Shown: in pieces, positions 10,555 to 22,816 of the stretch
Position numbering within the stretch: the first letter of the stretch is position 1
Layout of the letters: the number at the start of each line of letters is the position of its first letter
From: Ancylostoma caninum
Lineage: Eukaryota; Nematoda; Chromadorea; Rhabditida; Ancylostomatidae
DNA length: 64,000 nucleotides
Direction of reading: 5' to 3'
Assembly (NCBI GenBank): GCA_037903475.1
Contig: JBAJFG010000172.1
Span: 744,001 to 808,000, forward strand
Position numbers and translations under genes: made by a program
Notes under the pieces: generated by a model
Seen by the model: only the letters and a program-made list of their open reading frames with translations
Told to the model about the DNA's origin: nothing
The model's database searches: none

Positions 10555-12320
10555 TCGCCTGAAAATCACGAGCTTTATGGGACAGGTGTGTCTACGGTTT
10601 CGCTACTCATCACCACGAAAACATGTCGTGTTTGTTGGTGATCTCTGAAATTGACCTACAACATAATCCCACCTGTTCGCCTGGATTACGTTGTAGGACT
10701 ACATAGATACATAGTTCACACATACTTCTAGGACGGCTGTACCCATGGATTGGCTTAGGTGCGGACTTGAACACTGCTGGTACATAGTCCTAAGAAAGGT
10801 GTCGACTTCAGAATCGACACCTACGAATATTTTCATTTCTGGATTGAGGAGAACATCGTGGGGAGGGGTGAATCAAGAAGAAATAAGCTAGTGCAAAGAA
10901 CATTGAAAAAACAGAAAAATCAGGAGAAATAGTTGCCGAATAAGCTTTAATTGCGGGTAGATTGCAGATGCGTGCGTGCGTCAGAGGCAAGAATTCATTT
11001 GTGGGTATTTAACAACAAGATCGGTCAATGCTGCATGTACACCATGAATGAGAACTTTAGGCAATCGCGAATATGCAGCATCTCACCTGCGTGCGTGTGA
11101 GCCGAGTTTGAAACACGTCTGGGTCCATGTTGCGTCAAATAGTCGCACGTCTTACGCACACCATACACTGAGTTTAAAATGCTATCATTGAAAACATGGT
11201 GCTCGGGCCTTTTGCTAAACTCTAGACGTGTTGCAACCTTCAAATTATGGACAACTAGTTGTCAGATAACAATCTCTTCAAAAAAAGTTCCAGCATGATA
11301 CTTCCGTGAGAGGAACCTGTCCTGACCAAGTAGCAGAATTTTTGAGAATCGACGTAACGAAACTCAAAAAGAAGAAAAAGTATTCACTAAAAAACTGCAC
11401 AATAGTAAATAAAAGATATATCCCTTTAGAGAATTTCTTCATAGCTCCTTTCTAAGTAAAGCTTGAAACTTCTAATTTTAGCAAGCTATGCAGTGATTTT
11501 TACCAATTTGCGTGGAAAAAAATTCTTTTAAGAATTAGCAAGCGCTATGGAGATGTCAGTGGCTCTACCCGTTTCTAGTGGGTAGCTAAATTGTTTCCCA
11601 AGAATTTTATGCATTGCCTGAAAAAAAAACCAACGTTGATTTGATGAGTGGCTCACTGACTGGACTCAGACCTATGTACGGTATCCGCATATCCGCTGGA
11701 AAGTGCTTGCTTTTAGGCCAGTGCTGTAGATTTGAGTTCTACAAACTGACCAATTTTCTAGTGTTCCTAACGGTTTCTTTTAGTTGTTTATTGTGTAGTT
11801 TCCGTCTGGGTCCTTTAACAGTTCTGAAAACAAAAAAAGAAAGGAAAGACTGAAACATAATCAAAAATCTAATAGAGGACGTTGAGGAAGAAACCGGAAC
11901 ACTAAAAAGAGGTCCTCTCTCTTCTATGGATTCCAAGATAATAGCCTCTGAAAATGGTGTGCTGAGATCCAAATTCCCTTGCTCCACCTCTTCTCATAGA
12001 ACCAACCATGAATATGATATTCTCCAGCTTAGAAGTGGCACAAACTCAAGCTCTTACCCTTCTCCCACGCCAACTACACGACTCCCCGTAAATTTATGCA
12101 AAACCACCGACACTTCCTACATTTTCCACATTGCGAACATGTTTTTTTTCTCGCTGAACCTTGGTGCCATCGCCGTAATCCACGGTTTTTAGGCTGGTTT
12201 CATACCAGGAAAGGGCAACTCGGCTACCAGTTAGTGAGTCCATATGGAGTCCACACGGCTGTTTGCATAGCGGCACGTGAGTCATCGAGGGCGTACCGCA
12301 CATAGATCAGCATCAAACGC
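10555..12320. other. Intergenic, no gene recognised
   Basis: A short hairpin (CTACAACATAATCC paired with GGATTACGTTGTAG) lies at about 10658-10700. A 69-codon ORF pair at 12094-12305 is open on both strands and has no support. This is upstream sequence of the plus-strand SXP gene. Confidence 0.5.
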
Positions 12321-12326
12321 GTCGAA

Positions 12327-12332
12327 TATAAG
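12327..12332 (+). promoter_or_regulatory. TATA box of the Gly/Pro-rich SXP/RAL-2 gene
   Basis: TATAAG 136 bp upstream of the ATG at 12468. Confidence 0.4.
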
Positions 12333-12467
12333 GCTGCCGTCGATCCGACACCGCATCAAGCCTTGTTTAGCTATCTATTCCTTTAATTGACAGTTGTCTA
12401 GCAACCTATAATGATAAGACTCACTTCTTCGGATGCCTTCTCCATTCACATTTTGTGCATTTACAGA

Positions 12468-13381
12468 ATGAACACTGCCATAGCTATTTTGGCTATTATC
12501 GGAGTCGTACTTTGTGCTCCTCCCGACTTCGGTGGTGACGGACCCTTTGGTAGAGGAGGAGGTCGAGGTGGAAGAGGTGGTCCCGACGAACGAGGTGGAC
12601 GCGGTGGAAGGGGCCATCATCATGGACCACCTCCACCGCCGTACCTTAGGAATGTGACCGAACAGGCGAGGAGAGAGTACTTCCAAATTGTGAGGAACTG
12701 GAACATTACTTTTGCTGAGCAGAAGAAAGAGGTCCTGGCATGGGGAGAGAAGTACGGAGTCAAGGTTGGTCCAACCCTTTGGGTCTAGCTGTTAGCCTCA
12801 CTTATCTGAACAGCGGTTTCTTTTCAGGACCAGGTCGAGCAGTTCAACACCAACATGACCAACATGAGAAACGAGGTGAAGAAGAATGTCACAGAGCTCA
12901 TTTCTCAGCTGCCAGAAGCTCTCCAGAAGTTCACCACCCTCATGGAGAATGAGAACCAGACACCCATCGAGCTGCGCACGGCTATTGGTAAACTGAACGC
13001 CGAGAACCCACCGGTTAGTCGGAAATCCTTGAAAAAAATCGCCAAACTGCCTATATAATCCTGAACAAAACCTTGTCATTTCAGCTCTACCGTGTCCTCA
13101 AGTTCGCCTTTGATTCGTTCATACATAGACGTGGCCCTCATGGCCCACATGGCCCAGGACCCAGAGGAGGACCTCGAGGACCAGGACCATTTGTACCAGA
13201 AGGATTTGAGGGACCTCGCGGACCAGGAGAGGAGGATTTTGGTGGATTTGGACAAGAGGAAAGCATGGATGGATTCCAGGGAAACCAAATCCAGGGTTCG
13301 TTACTGGTGACCCGTTTATTCAGATGGAAAAAGTGTTTGATTCCAGGACAGAATCGTGGATTTGAAGAGTTCCGACGCTAA
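12468..13381 (+). CDS. SXP/RAL-2 (DUF148) secreted protein, Gly/Pro-rich ends
   Basis: Four exons (12468-12764, 12828-13013, 13085-13295, 13347-13381) join with phases 0, 0 and 1 to give 242 residues. The start follows a TTTACAG acceptor, so the message is probably trans-spliced; the in-frame ATG at 12411 lies in what would be the outron. A signal peptide (MNTAIAILAIIGVVLCAP) precedes about 35 residues of Gly/Arg repeats and HHHGPPPPP. The SXP domain follows at about 58-173: YLRNVTEQARREYF, then QKKEVLAWGEKYGVK, then ELISQLPEALQKF with the family motif NENQTP. The C-terminal 65 residues are again Gly/Pro-rich (GPHGPHGPGPRGGPRGPG) and acidic. Exon 2 is 186 nt, as in six other members here. The flanking low-complexity blocks suggest an extracellular or structural role; no enzymatic function is known for the family. 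Confidence 0.85.
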
Positions 13382-14989
13382 ATGGCTATCACTTCTAGCG
13401 ATAAGATCGCAATAACATCGTATTTGTAACGTATTTGTGAAACAAACTGGATCTTTTTTTCGGTTTTGCTCACTTGCCATTGGTTAGTAAAGCATGCAGA
13501 AATGTGTAGTTCAACGCCTTCGGAAAGATGTTATGTTCAAATAATTTTAAAAAAAGGAAAATAAACAAATCTCAGTCTGAGCGCTTCCTGAGCTTCTCAA
13601 ATCTTATACAAATCCTTCTCGATCTAACTTTCATTGTTTTAATAGTTTTCTTTTCGCTTTTTTTTCCTTGTTTTTTCTTCTTCTCTTGTATTCTATACCT
13701 ACAGTGTATAAGTAAGTGAATAAAAATTGCAAAAAAAAATACTGTATCGAACAACGCGAACAATATTTTCATTTATGCAGCTGTCCATTCGAAAGATGAC
13801 AGCTCTGACTACGAAATAAGGGTATGGTGTTACCCAGTACATATAAATACCTGCTGCGTTGAGACGGATCGTTGAGACGAAGCGCATTTAGTGGGTAAAA
13901 GGATGCAGACGGTGTCAGGGAAGGATCGCGGTGCAGATCGAGGCAGTTTAGGATTGCTTGTCCTGCAATCTATTGAGCGTCAGCAAGAAAAATGTTAAAA
14001 GTAATCATGTAGTACAATAGAGTATCTTGGGCAGACGAGTGCTATTGATGTTGAACGTCACCGGAATTCGTCTGCAGAAGCTTTTGAAAATTGTAAAATT
14101 CCAAAACTCTCGTCCTTAACTCGCGACCTGAGCAGCGAAGCAGAGGTATGGTTGTTGCGGAAATAATTGCCGTTTTGCGGTATACACAATTGAACTTTCC
14201 TCTTCTGCACAAATTGAGAAATTCAAAGCCGACTTCCATAACTAACTGGTATTAACCATGATTCTCTTAGAGATTTTCCGCTTTTTTCAAACGCTTCTTG
14301 AATATTCTGGCCTGCTCATTCCGCCGGTTTTCTATAGAGTCACGTACAAATGATGAGCCACCGCGACTTTTAAATGATAATGATCAATGGCACCAAACTC
14401 GACCACTCTGTACCGGAGGTGTCCGTTAATTCTGCGTTTGTTCTGGCTTAGAATCCTCCTCCCAGTGGGCAGTGAGGTACTCTCCCGCAAAACTTTCTTC
14501 CGACAAGACTTTGAATCTCAAAGAGAACCATAGTTAAGATCACTGGCTCTTCCTTGACGATCAAGTGTTGATGACAGTCGTGAAACCTAAACCGGATCCT
14601 ACCATTTGAACGTGGAGCACAAGGATGGATGCTCGCTATACTACATTTTCAAAACATTTGACTTTTGACAATGGAGTAAGAAAGGTGAGAAAATGAACAC
14701 CTTACGATTTGAATGATGACGTGCGTCTCACTCGCTCTGACATTCTTTCTGGGAACATTTTCTCCCGAAAAACGACTTTTTTCTAGAGCGAGTAGTTGCT
14801 GAAGTGCGGATGTGTTTGGCAAGATAATCTTTCTCCTGTAAGTTTCCTCAAAACAGATCTTCACAGTAGGGAGCTTGTGTCAGGAGTTTGGTCGCACTAT
14901 GAGAGTCCTAGTATTGTGATTTCTAGTTGATTTCGAGATGATGTCCAGAAATCTACCGCAGATTTGGTCGGCGGTAATGAACAAAAACT
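13382..14989. other. Intergenic, no gene recognised
   Basis: An AATAAA at 13560-13565 may serve the preceding gene. 13620-13740 is pyrimidine-rich. No supported coding sequence. Confidence 0.5.
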
Positions 14990-16058
14990 GGTTTTTCCCT
15001 GAACCAGGGTAACGTTAAACCTCACATGCTACATCTCACCCGGCAAAAACTGATACAGTAAGGCATTGAGGTTTTCACCCATTCATTCTTTTATTCCTCA
15101 GACCCCTCCCTTATGGAATGTCACTTTTCCTACTTCCAGATGCAAACCTGCGACAACGGCAGATTGCTGAACTGGAGCATGTCGAAATCATCTACCAAAA
15201 GTTTCCCAATTCTTGTGAATTAAGTTTTTTTTTGTAGAGTTATTCAATCCTTGCTATACTGTCAAGGAAGAACTACCGAACTGGCCGAATTGAAAGGTTG
15301 CTAAAGTGATGAAAAAGTTGTGTCTGAGCCGGGTTATAACACTTTGAACCCGATTGTCCATTTCGGCAATTAATTTCGCAACAACCTAATAGTTTGAGTG
15401 CGACGTCTCACGGGCGCGGTAAAGACGGAGAGCATCATAAGTTTCATTGCTATCACAAATCTGACAAGAAAGGGAAAGAAAATTGGCATCTGGCCTTGGA
15501 AAAAGCTATAAAAGGTATTTAAATGCATTTTAGAGAAACCTCGTATTCTCATAGAATGGTCAAGTTTAGCGGCCTAGAAATGGGTCACTTAATTTTGCAA
15601 AAACGGAGGAATGATCATGGCAAACTGGCTTCGCTATGGACAAGTTTGCTGATATTGAGGGAAAAGAATAATTTGGTTGCGAAAAAAATGTCACAAAACT
15701 CGCGGGAAAACTGCGCGAGTGTCCAAAACGCGCATAAAGAAAATCATATAAAGCTGGTTCGTTTGTGCAGTTTTCGCCCACTGTGTGCCTGCTGCACATG
15801 TCACTTCCGAGTTTTTCTTCACTTTATTCTTCTCTCTCTCTTTTTTCTCTCTTTATTTTATTCTTATCAATTCCTTTTCCGATTTTTTTCAATTGCCTTT
15901 CTTTTGTGCTCGACGGAACCATTTCAGCATGGTAGTTTGCAATTTCCACGCCTTTTTAGTAGAGCGCTGAAATATATAATGGATGTTTCAACGTTTGATA
16001 TTCACAAACGCAAACGATTTAATGGATAATTAAGAAAAAAGGCGAACATCATATTCCG

Positions 16059-16066
16059 TATAAAAG
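16059..16066 (+). promoter_or_regulatory. TATA box of SXP copy A
   Basis: TATAAAAG about 220 bp upstream of the ATG; the same motif precedes copies B and C at the equivalent place. Confidence 0.55.
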
Positions 16067-16286
16067 AAGGCTTGAAACCAGAATAACGCTAAGAATTCCA
16101 TCTTGGAATATATTTGCCCAATTGGTTTTCCTTCGCCTTTTTCATTTCATTAATCTGCAATCCTTCGTTTCGCCTCCATCACATCAGACAATATCATGAG
16201 ATGACTTCTCCACAGTTCTACGTGGATAAGACGATATCGCAAAATGGTGTGGATTCCAAACAATTCATGGCTTTAGCAATTTCAGA

Positions 16287-17049
16287 ATGCGTACACTTGT
16301 GGTACTTCTCCTCCTGAGCGCCGCAGTTCTTTGTGAAGCGCTAGGATCACCGAAATCTACGCCTGCTATTCCCACCTTCCTCAGTGAAGTGACTCATGAA
16401 TCCTTGCATGAGTATATGGATATAAAAAGACGATGGGACTTATCCTGGAAAGAAAAAAGACAAAAGATCCTCGAGTGGGCGGAAAAGAATGGAATAAAGG
16501 TATAGTCCGCAACTAGGTTGGCAGAAAAAAATTTCTATCTTTTCCTGGGTTTTCATCATTATTTGGTCCAGCACACTCAAATAGTTAGCAGTGATTATCG
16601 CCTAAATAGATGCGTGCGTCTGAAGCGCCAGTGTAATCTTATCTCCTAAATTTCACAAACAACAAATTTTAGGAAACTGTTGCGGAATACTTGGAAAAGA
16701 GGAGGGCGGAAAGAAAACAACAACGAAAACAATTTGACGAATTGCTAGAAAATCTCCCCACCGTTGGCAAAAAATACATCAGCATCTGGGGCGACAGAAA
16801 CAAAACGAGAGCTCAGAAAGCGGCTGAAATGGACAGACTAAGGTCTGAGTACAAGAAGGTCTGTCCCAATGTTGCTCACACGTCAAAGTTGTTTTTAATA
16901 TCGCATATTATTGAAAGGAATTCAAAGTGGTCTCATACGCGTTGAGAATCCTTGATCCTCGTTTCCGTTTCCGTTTTCAACGTTTCCGACGTAATGAAAA
17001 ACGAAACTTCCTTGCTCAGCTGCGAAAAGAAAAGAAGAAGGCAGCGTAA
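16287..17049 (+). CDS. SXP/RAL-2 (DUF148) secreted protein, copy A
   Basis: Three exons (16287-16499, 16673-16858, 17020-17049), all phase 0, give 142 residues. The start sits directly after a TTTCAG acceptor, so trans-splicing is likely. The protein has a signal peptide (MRTLVVLLLLSAAVLCEA), a short linker and a compact SXP domain: PTFLSEVTHESLHEYM, KRQKILEWAEKNGIK, then a basic helix (EKRRAERKQQRKQF) and LLENLPTVGKKYI. It ends in the Lys-rich LRKEKKKAA. The second donor is the weak GTCTGT; it is accepted because exon 2 then has the family length of 186 nt and the short last exon is preserved in frame in copies B and C. Read through instead, the frame would stop at 16945. It lacks the NENQTP motif of other members. 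Confidence 0.8.
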
Positions 17050-17713
17050 AGGTGAGCTTGTTTTCACAGTCAGACGAGATGCTCACATCTTTAGTTTCAG
17101 GAAAAAAGATTCAGTGAGTTAAGGTAAATGGGTCTTCCTCTCTGCTTTGCCAAAGACTGTTCTTCACGAATACACCTGTGTTTCATCTTTGAGCGTCCTC
17201 ATTTTGTCGCTGATATGCACATGAAGAATAAAGTCGATTATTTCTGAAGATTTTTTTGTTGAATTAGGATTCCAGCTAGTGTCACTCCTTCTATTGTTTC
17301 AAAGGCAGCAACCACAAAACTTTTTGCTTGTGAAGTAATTCGTTTATCATTTAATCGGTTGGTAGAGAATCACTCCAGTAAGCAGAACACTGAATTCGCA
17401 ACCCTTTCGCGAAGACATTGCTGTAGACGACGATAGAAATGTTGCCTTTTCGGTGTCCGTGGGCGCCAGGCTCAGTCACGCACAAGCGTGTGTGACTTCC
17501 GCGCAGTGGGACACATGACTATCAACGGAGAGGGCTAAGACGCACAGGAAACAGTACCCTATGTGGATTGTTCTCTCGTTTCACGATACTCCAGCATTAG
17601 ACATGAGGTCTACGTTCCTCAAAACCCCAAATGCTCTCAAACACAGAAGTTCTGGGAGTACTACCTTCAAATATGAACTACATATTTACTAATATTATAT
17701 AAGAGGATATGTT

Positions 17714-18082
17714 GTGTTGGCAAGTAGGATGATTGGCTCCTACCTTCACACTTCTTGTAAGTGTGGAGGGATATGTTCCCTTGGACGGTGGTTCAGCGAT
17801 AATTATAACTTTCATCTGCAATTCTATCCAAACAACTGTCCGCTAAGCGCTGCCAAAACAAGAACAAGAATTCTGAAGGGCGTGCAGATTAGTAAAATAC
17901 CACCCTCTACTCAGGATGATGTGTTTATTATAGGCACAAAAGCGGCACAAAGGCATGAAGGAATATTCAGGCCTAATCAGACTCATACTGAAATGAGAGA
18001 TAAAATTCATGCCTTAAAGATGGAAAAACTGAAGGTAGATCATTTCCAAAAAAATTGTTTCATTTTCCTAGGATTGAGGTAA
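17714..18082 (+). other. Chimeric ORF joining two duplicated fragments
   Basis: A 122-codon ORF. Its first about 85 codons match the minus-strand ORF at 39651-39325 beside copy C (shared TRTRILKG, PPSTQDDVFII, AAQRHEGI). At about 17970 it switches to the exon-2 end of SXP gene F (NQTHTEMRDKIHALKMEK). The join is a duplication breakpoint, not a splice. Expression is not supported by any promoter or start-context feature I can see. Confidence 0.4.
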
Positions 18083-18361
18083 ACGGCTCGAAGAATTTTC
18101 AGGAGTTTGCAGTTATGACGTTTGCTGCGAGATACTTCAGACGTCATCAAAAAGACACATTAGGGGCAACCATGGCAGACACGGTAAGGATTAGTTAAAT
18201 TTTCCCCAAAGGTTTATCAAAATATTAAAGTTCACCTCCACGCAGGAAATGAGGTTCCCTCTCGGGAAAGTCACTGCGCTGTGAGTCGAAACAGCCGCTT
18301 ACCCGAACCCCCACTTTTTTCGCTGTCTTTGAAATTTTTCTTCACGAGGAAGGATTCCTAG
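17970..18361 (+). pseudogene. Truncated SXP/RAL-2 copy of gene F
   Basis: It holds the last part of exon 2 (to 18034, donor GTAGAT), all of exon 3 (18103-18183) and exon 4 (18246-18361) of the gene F type, with splice sites in the same places. Exon 3 is 81 nt instead of 82: one base is missing in the run that encodes HHKRH in F, so the frame is broken. Exon 1 and the signal peptide are absent. Homology with F's 3' flank continues to about 18760. Confidence 0.75.
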
Positions 18362-18769
18362 CCAGAAGTAACATGTGGTCTGATAGTAAGGAGTCGTGGC
18401 TACGTGGTGGCTGAGACAGGACTTTCCAACTTACTTCTCCAGGTTTTGTTGGGCATATTTCCTCGCCTTCGGATGGGTCAGGTTGTGACCATTTTCTGGT
18501 GATCGTTGTTCTGACAAGGTGATGGTGAACTGGCTGACTTATGTGACCCAACTGTTGAAGACAGAGGTGTGCCGTAGTGGTTTGCATAACCATGAAGAAA
18601 ACGTCTTCTTCGGTCCGTGGGTAACCATGTTTGGAGCTGTATGGCGTTGCTCTGTTTTGCTGCACCGCAGCTATTTTTTGTGAATGCTTTCGTAATATGC
18701 CCCTGTCCTAAGCAGTATTGAATTTGTTCCAAGAAACTCGTTATCCAAGTTACTACATAGAAGTTGGGC

Positions 18770-20070
18770 TCAAATTCAAAAAAAAAAATTCAAATCGGGT
18801 TCCAATTCAAAAAAAAAATGTTGTCATGTCAAGCTCTGTAGACTAAGATTTCACTAAAGCGAGAGAGAATTCCTCAAAAAAGAGAAATGCTCGCTATGTA
18901 TTTGTTTAAGAGCTCGCTTTGCCCAAATAATTTGGCTTTTGGACCGTAGGGACTGTAGAAAAAGTGAGCGAGATCGTTTCCGCTCAAATCAGGGCTCAGC
19001 TGCTTATTTTGCACTTTCCAGTGTATGGTCCATGCTAAACAGTAATTCGATGCAGCAAACTCATAAAAATAACAACAAGCTGTCCTTTCGTTGACGCACG
19101 TCCTGGTCTACATGGACCTCAATAATTCTTTGTCAAACATAGACGAAGAGAAGAAGGCAAACAGGTTTTAGTATTAAACTGCAAGTGAAATCATTTGATT
19201 TCTTGCACATAGATTTCACCAGATAATTTCTGTCAGGTTTTCCATTATTATCTCCCAAGGAAGCTCTCACATCATACTCATTTCACATTATTCATCACAT
19301 CATCACGTCATCATTCATTCATTTGATGTTCTTTACAAAGATATAATCGGTCAATTCTTGCCAAGTTTTCCATTTATTTTCTATCCAGGAAGTCCTCACA
19401 TCACACTCGTTTCAAATTATTCTCAGGGTGAACGTCTCAGGATTTCCCGCATTGATTGATACCCTTAATTTCTCGTTCCCAAGAATTTCGGTCCAGTTAT
19501 TGTGACTTTTTAGAATAGATAGGGTAGCAATTCGTTCACCTTTCAAAATGGAATTCAGGCTGTTGAAATTTCTGACGCGAGAAAAGTTCTTCTATGTTCA
19601 CGTTTGGATAACCGGTTTTGCCATTACACGCACAGTTACCCTAATATGTGGAAAATGTGAGAACATACAAATATGACAAAATAATAAATTCTTATATATG
19701 TATGTTGACGTCATCTTCACAGCCAAAGCAAAGACTTGCAGCAAAGAAATCAAGGTGAATCATGGGCAATTCTTCGTGCTGTCTAATTATTCTAGAAATA
19801 ATTCAAGATTCGTGCGCATAATGGTGTTTCCAGTTCGATACATAGAAGAATTAATCCCAAATACGTACGTATGTAGTAGGAATTTGGGAACCAAAGAACT
19901 CGCAAAGTGCAAGTACCCCTGCACCTGGTAATATCTGTAGTTCCACCAGCTCTGTCGTGTTTTGCACTTGTTATCCGCTGTAGCTGCGAGCCTGTAGTAC
20001 AAGAGCATCTACGGATAATGAGCACCTACCGTATGTACCTATCTGGTGATATTGTCGCGGGGTTGCAGTA
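18770..20070. other. Intergenic, no gene recognised
   Basis: AT-rich sequence with short TCATCA-type runs near 19260-19320. No supported coding sequence. Confidence 0.5.
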
Positions 20071-20074
20071 GATA

Positions 20075-20340
20075 CAGTGGACGGCAATGGCGGTGGCCCA
20101 TCTGCGACCTCGAGAAGTACGCCGCGCCACCGCGCCGCGTGCGTTGCGAACGATGTTTTCTGCTGCTGTTATGCTATATCTAGCAGCTTTCCATCCGACA
20201 TTTAGGAATTTGACCAAATTGGAGTGAAAGCGACTAGAAATAGCATCTCGGCGGCAGACGACACTGATCCCGGCGCTCAGCGCGGTCGCGTTGCGTCCTT
20301 CTCGAGGCCGTGGATGGGCCACCGCCATTGACGTCCACTG
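20075..20340. mobile_element. MITE family 1, copy a
   Basis: A 266-bp palindromic element. The left end CAGTGGACGGCAATGGCGG and the right end (read inverted) CAGTGGACGTCAATGGCGG match, and the similarity continues through GGCCCAT and CTCGAGAAG into GC-rich arms. A TA precedes the left end. Related copies lie at about 25583-25852 and 59765-60026. The termini and the TA suggest a Tc1/mariner-type non-autonomous element. Confidence 0.65.
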
Positions 20341-20644
20341 TGCTTGTGCTGTGAGATATTCGCCCATGACGACTTCCTTGAAGTTCGCCCCTCTCTCGAT
20401 GGGGTCATTAGCATTACCTGCTCTGATTCTTTAACAATGAACGGTCACAACGCTATGATGGGCGGTAATGTCGGGGTAGGATAAAGAAGAACCATCAAAT
20501 CTTAATGTGTAAGATGGGAATTCAAAGTTGTTTTTTATAATTAGCTTGCCCACTATATTGCGGTTTTTGAGCTCTGGTTTTGTCAGCGAATCACTTTCTT
20601 GCAGTCAACTGTAGTCCTGGATCGAAAAAAAAAACAGCTTCACT

Positions 20645-20835
20645 TGTGGGCGTTCATGTTCAAAGAAATGTATGATTACGTAGTGATTCAGCTATTTAGT
20701 GGGTGTTGTATTTGAAACAACAGTAATTTCTGATAAATATGTTCTGGTAGCTGCTGTGCCAAATACAACGCCCGCGCTAAATCGCTGAATCACTACATAA
20801 TTGCACTTTTTCTTTTTTGAAAATGAATGCCCACA
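20645..20835. mobile_element. Palindromic MITE-like element
   Basis: Inverted arms of about 80 bp start TGTGGGCGTTCATGTTCAAA on the left and TGTGGGCATTCATTTTCAAA on the right (inverted). Both then contain TAGTGATTCAGC, ATTTAG and TTGTATTTG at corresponding places. A short loop separates them. No ORF. Confidence 0.55.
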
Positions 20836-20839
20836 TATG

Positions 20840-22280
20840 TATCAGAAATTCCTTTTTTGAGCAATATTTCTGACCTCAGTGTGAAGATATAAACCAGATA
20901 AGATGTATGGTTATAATACTATATTATTATGCAATGTGTGAATACTGGCATTCATTTTAGCTTTTGGTCCAATATACGTGCATTAATTTTTGTCACATAG
21001 TGACGCGTAATGAATGTTGTGACTGAATACGGAGTGTTTCTGCAATGTGCATTGTAGGAAAGCCAATATACCAAATGATTCGAGCGAACGTAAAATATAA
21101 TGAGGCATGTAGATGTATTTTGAATGAGCATGCTCTTGTCTCCCGAATATGTTCGTGGCTTTTATTGTCGTGTGATCGCTATCGTAAGAAAACTGCATGA
21201 TATGTAAAGAGGATCACGCTAACAGCTTCACTTTATAAACCCTGCTATTCCATCTGGGGTCGAATAAAGTTTCATTTAGCTGCTTAATCTATGCAACGAC
21301 AACAGTTAGGATTGCTCGACATAATTAAAGGGAGAGAGCTGGTTCTCTCAAATTGTTTTTCCTTCCTTAGACTCCCCTTCCCATTGTTTCTGTTATATTT
21401 AGTCTGTTTTTCCTCATATTTCCTCGCGCCTTCCCTCGTTGCTTGATAGTAGCAGATTACATGGTGACTTGCTCTGGTGAAGCTTTGAAAGATTTTATCG
21501 TAGTGAGTTGTTTTGTATTTGGTTTTCCTAATTTGCTGTGTTGATCGGGTTCAGAAACACCCATATATCTGTTCTGCTTAATTACATAAAGGCAGCTGGG
21601 GCAAAAAATTCAACTGGTGCCAGCTCATTGCTGTTTACCCGCCAAAATTTACAGTAACCACAAAATCGCCTCCCTGTAACCACTCTAATTACAAGAAAAT
21701 AGTGTCGATTTCGAAAATAAAATCCTTCCTCATGTGAAGCAAGTCTGAGAAGTTATCGTCTTATTGTTTACTCCACTGGAAGTAGATCTATAAAGTTAAT
21801 CCACTTTTGGCATCTTTTAAAATCAAGAAAAGCTACTATGTTGTTGAGAAAGGATGGTACAGTGATTCTGCAGTTATGATTGATGAGTGAGTCGAGAGTC
21901 ATGCAGATAGAAACAAATGAACTGCATATAATCTCCCAGTAATTGGCATGAATTTGCAAACAAAAAACTCTCATCACCTAGACGCGTCAACGTCGTGACT
22001 CATCCACGTTCAAATATTTCCATGCCGAGGTGGGATGAAGGAGCAAAATTCAATAGGAATCGAGGAAAAAAGTATATGGAAACATTACGGAATGGAGAAA
22101 AGGCTTTTCTTTTCTTTCCTACTCGCTTACTTCATTAATTCTTTTTTAAGACGTTCTGACAATTGAGCTGCGCATATCAAAGTTGAAAACTTTTCATACT
22201 CCAAGACAAAAGGAGAATCTCCGATTTCACCCACATTTTACATATTTAGTGAAGTGAATTTTATTTAATGAAGGGGGATT
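20840..22280. other. Intergenic, part of the D/E duplication landscape
   Basis: No gene recognised. About 21840-22015 resembles about 24275-24470 downstream of gene D, marking the edge of a duplicated block around D. Confidence 0.45.
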
Positions 22281-22291
22281 ATGTTTAGACT

Positions 22292-22760
22292 ATTCATGTC
22301 AGTCAACAGTGACGGATCAACCATGATGACACTGATCTCAGCGACACTGTTGAGCACAGATCCCATAGATTGTTTTGTCCCAGCTGTTCACCAGCTTGAG
22401 TCCACCATGCATACACAGATGCTCCCTTCGTAGCTTGGCAGTTTGCGCAGCAGTGAAATGTCCACTGATGACGTCAGATGACCGAAGTGAACAGTTGAAC
22501 AGTTCAGTTACCGAATTAAGGTACAACCCTGTGTAAAGTTAGTTTTTCATCGGTAGAAGTCTACCCATGTTGAACGGCCCTACGTGCAAAGTGACAATTA
22601 AATTCAGTATCCATAGTTTTCGCCGAAACGAGCCATTACCTGCAGTGAATCATCAGGGGAGGGGCTGACAGATCAGCGACCATCTTCTGACATAAAAGGC
22701 TCTGAATAAATAAGATCATTGCGATGTTTTGGGGTCTCATAGCCTCATGACTCCTTTTCA
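22292..22760 (+). repeat. Duplicated promoter block of gene D
   Basis: Resembles 27520-27960 in front of gene E over about 450 bp. Conserved parts include GACGGATCAACC, ACTGATCTCA, TGTCCACTGATGACGTC and the TATA region through TTTTGGGGTCTCATAGCC. The core sequence around 22463 is the perfect palindrome TGACGTCA, a CREB/ATF-type site. Confidence 0.7.
22692..22697 (+). promoter_or_regulatory. TATA-like box of gene D
   Basis: ATAAAA in GACATAAAAGG, 120 bp upstream of the ATG. The same GACATAAAAGGG stands before gene E. Confidence 0.45.
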
Positions 22761-22816
22761 ACCTTCCTAGCCTTGAATGAATTCTCTAGGAAGATTTCGT
22801 CATCTTTTTTTTCAGA

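Larger units (their letters stand above)
14990..17690 (+). repeat. Segmental duplication unit A
   Basis: About 2.7 kb containing SXP copy A and its flanks. It matches, in inverted orientation, unit B (about 30480-33940) and unit C (about 39325-43290) through upstream sequence, promoter, exons, introns and 3' flank. Edges are estimated by eye. Confidence 0.75.
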
